The notes under the pieces are model-generated. The model was not told the origin of the DNA. It was given only the letters and a program-made list of their open reading frames with translations, and did no database searches. A stretch of 22,803 bases of DNA from an uncultured Allobaculum sp. (GTDB lineage: Bacteria; Bacillota_I; Bacilli_A; Erysipelotrichales; Erysipelotrichaceae): the NCBI GenBank assembly GCA_910577085.1, contig CAJTLE010000035.1, positions 1 to 22,803 on the forward strand, read 5' to 3'. The position numbers and the translations under genes are program-made. Below, piece by piece: positions 22,107-22,803 of the stretch; positions within the stretch are counted from its first letter, which is position 1; each line of letters begins with the position of its first letter.

Positions 22107-22212
22107 GAAAACGAAGAGACAATCTGGCCTGCCGATTCAACCCATTCTCTGATCGAATTTGTTGGACAGGGCCAGAGAATCCAGAGCCAGAATATGGCCG
22201 GAAAGGAAAATC

Positions 22213-22803
22213 ATGCTTTGTAAAAACATTCCACTCAACAAGACTGCGTATGTGGAAACTTACATTCTCAACAATACGAAAGAATACAACGTGGGCAAAA
22301 GAAAGCCGCTTGTGCTGGTCATCCCTGGCGGCGGATTCGCGTTTACGTCGGATCGTGAAGCGGAACCCATTGCCTTACGCTTTAATGCGATTGGCTGCCA
22401 TGCGGCCATTCTCTGGTATACCGTCATGGATCAGGTCATGAATGTGCCAAGAAATGCGGTGATTGAATGCATGAAGGCAGTGGCTTACTTCCGTGAACAT
22501 GCAGATGAATATCTGATCGATACGAAAAACATCATTGTCTGCGGCTTTTCCGCTGGCGGCAATGTCGCTTTAAATGCCGCCACTCAATGGCAGGAAGCCT
22601 GGCTTGATGAAGAAACAGGTACGACACCCGAACAGCGTAAAGTCGATCTTTGCATCGACTGCTATGGTGCCTGTCAGTTTATGGCCGCAAAACCAGGCGA
22701 TCGTCAGGGATTTGCAACGGAACTGTTCAAAAATCCAATGACCGTCAATGAACGCTGGTTTGGCGTGGATGATCCAACCCCTGAACAGGTCAAAGCGATG
22801 AAT
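22213..22803 (+). CDS. Alpha/beta hydrolase, esterase-like (partial, runs off the window)
   Basis: The frame is open from the ATG at 22213 (AAAGGA about 7 nt upstream) to the end of the window, 197 codons. The oxyanion-hole motif appears as VLVIPGGGFAFTS (34-46), where most relatives have HGGG, and the nucleophile is the Ser in CGFSAGG (109-115). These place it with the BD-FAE/acetyl-xylan-esterase-like alpha/beta hydrolases, which remove acyl groups from sugars. The catalytic Asp and His would lie beyond the window edge. No signal peptide is seen, so cytoplasmic de-acetylation of imported oligosaccharides is plausible. The C-terminal part is missing only because the sequence ends. Confidence 0.85.
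   Translation, partial: MLCKNIPLNKTAYVETYILNNTKEYNVGKRKPLVLVIPGGGFAFTSDREAEPIALRFNAIGCHAAILWYTVMDQVMNVPRNAVIECMKAVAYFREHADEYLIDTKNIIVCGFSAGGNVALNAATQWQEAWLDEETGTTPEQRKVDLCIDCYGACQFMAAKPGDRQGFATELFKNPMTVNERWFGVDDPTPEQVKAMN

Overview
The window looks like chromosome of a mid-GC, host-associated Firmicute. An Erysipelotrichia-like gut bacterium fits best, but that is an inference from gene content (mannitol-type PTS with a PRD activator, GH36 alpha-galactosidase, PadR-controlled flavodoxin, MATE pump, strong AGGAGG-type ribosome sites, CCA-encoding tRNAs) and not from a marker gene. No phage, plasmid, CRISPR or intact IS gene is visible.

Layout. 1-770: no intact gene; a possible eroded element and two palindromic 28-mers. 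770-990: a tRNA-Leu(CAG) with promoter and terminator, whose T-tract runs into a perfect 54-bp palindrome. 1148-2504: a helical orphan protein whose 5' end seems broken by one base in a T-run. 2743-3891 (minus): an iron-type alcohol dehydrogenase homologue that has lost most metal ligands. 4043-6193: alpha-galactosidase. 6323-8790: a PadR regulator with two palindromic operators, translationally coupled to a flavodoxin/SCP2-like/membrane fusion protein. 8904-9428 (minus): GNAT acetyltransferase. 9543-10657: UlaG-like metallo-hydrolase. 10703-10827 (minus): a second copy of the same tRNA-Leu and terminator, inverted relative to the first. 11232-12228: a surface flavodoxin lipoprotein and a small GNAT-like protein. 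12357-13957: MATE transporter behind a long, structured leader.

14124-20340 is the main metabolic unit: operator half-sites and promoter, mtlA with two tandem EIIB domains, mtlR (HTH-PRD-EIIB-EIIA activator, overlapping mtlA by 4 bp), an A-rich repeat spacer, mtlF (EIIA), a stable intercistronic hairpin, and a SorE-like medium-chain dehydrogenase where mtlD would be expected, closed by an intrinsic terminator. The model is uptake and phosphorylation of a hexitol by EIIA-EIIB-EIIC, oxidation of the hexitol phosphate by the dehydrogenase, and control by phosphorylation of MtlR.

20341-22803 carries an unrecognised 270-aa gene, a non-coding stretch with three hairpins ending in a terminator and a short spaced repeat, and the start of an alpha/beta hydrolase running off the window. 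The promoters of these last two genes are unusually alike, suggesting co-regulation.
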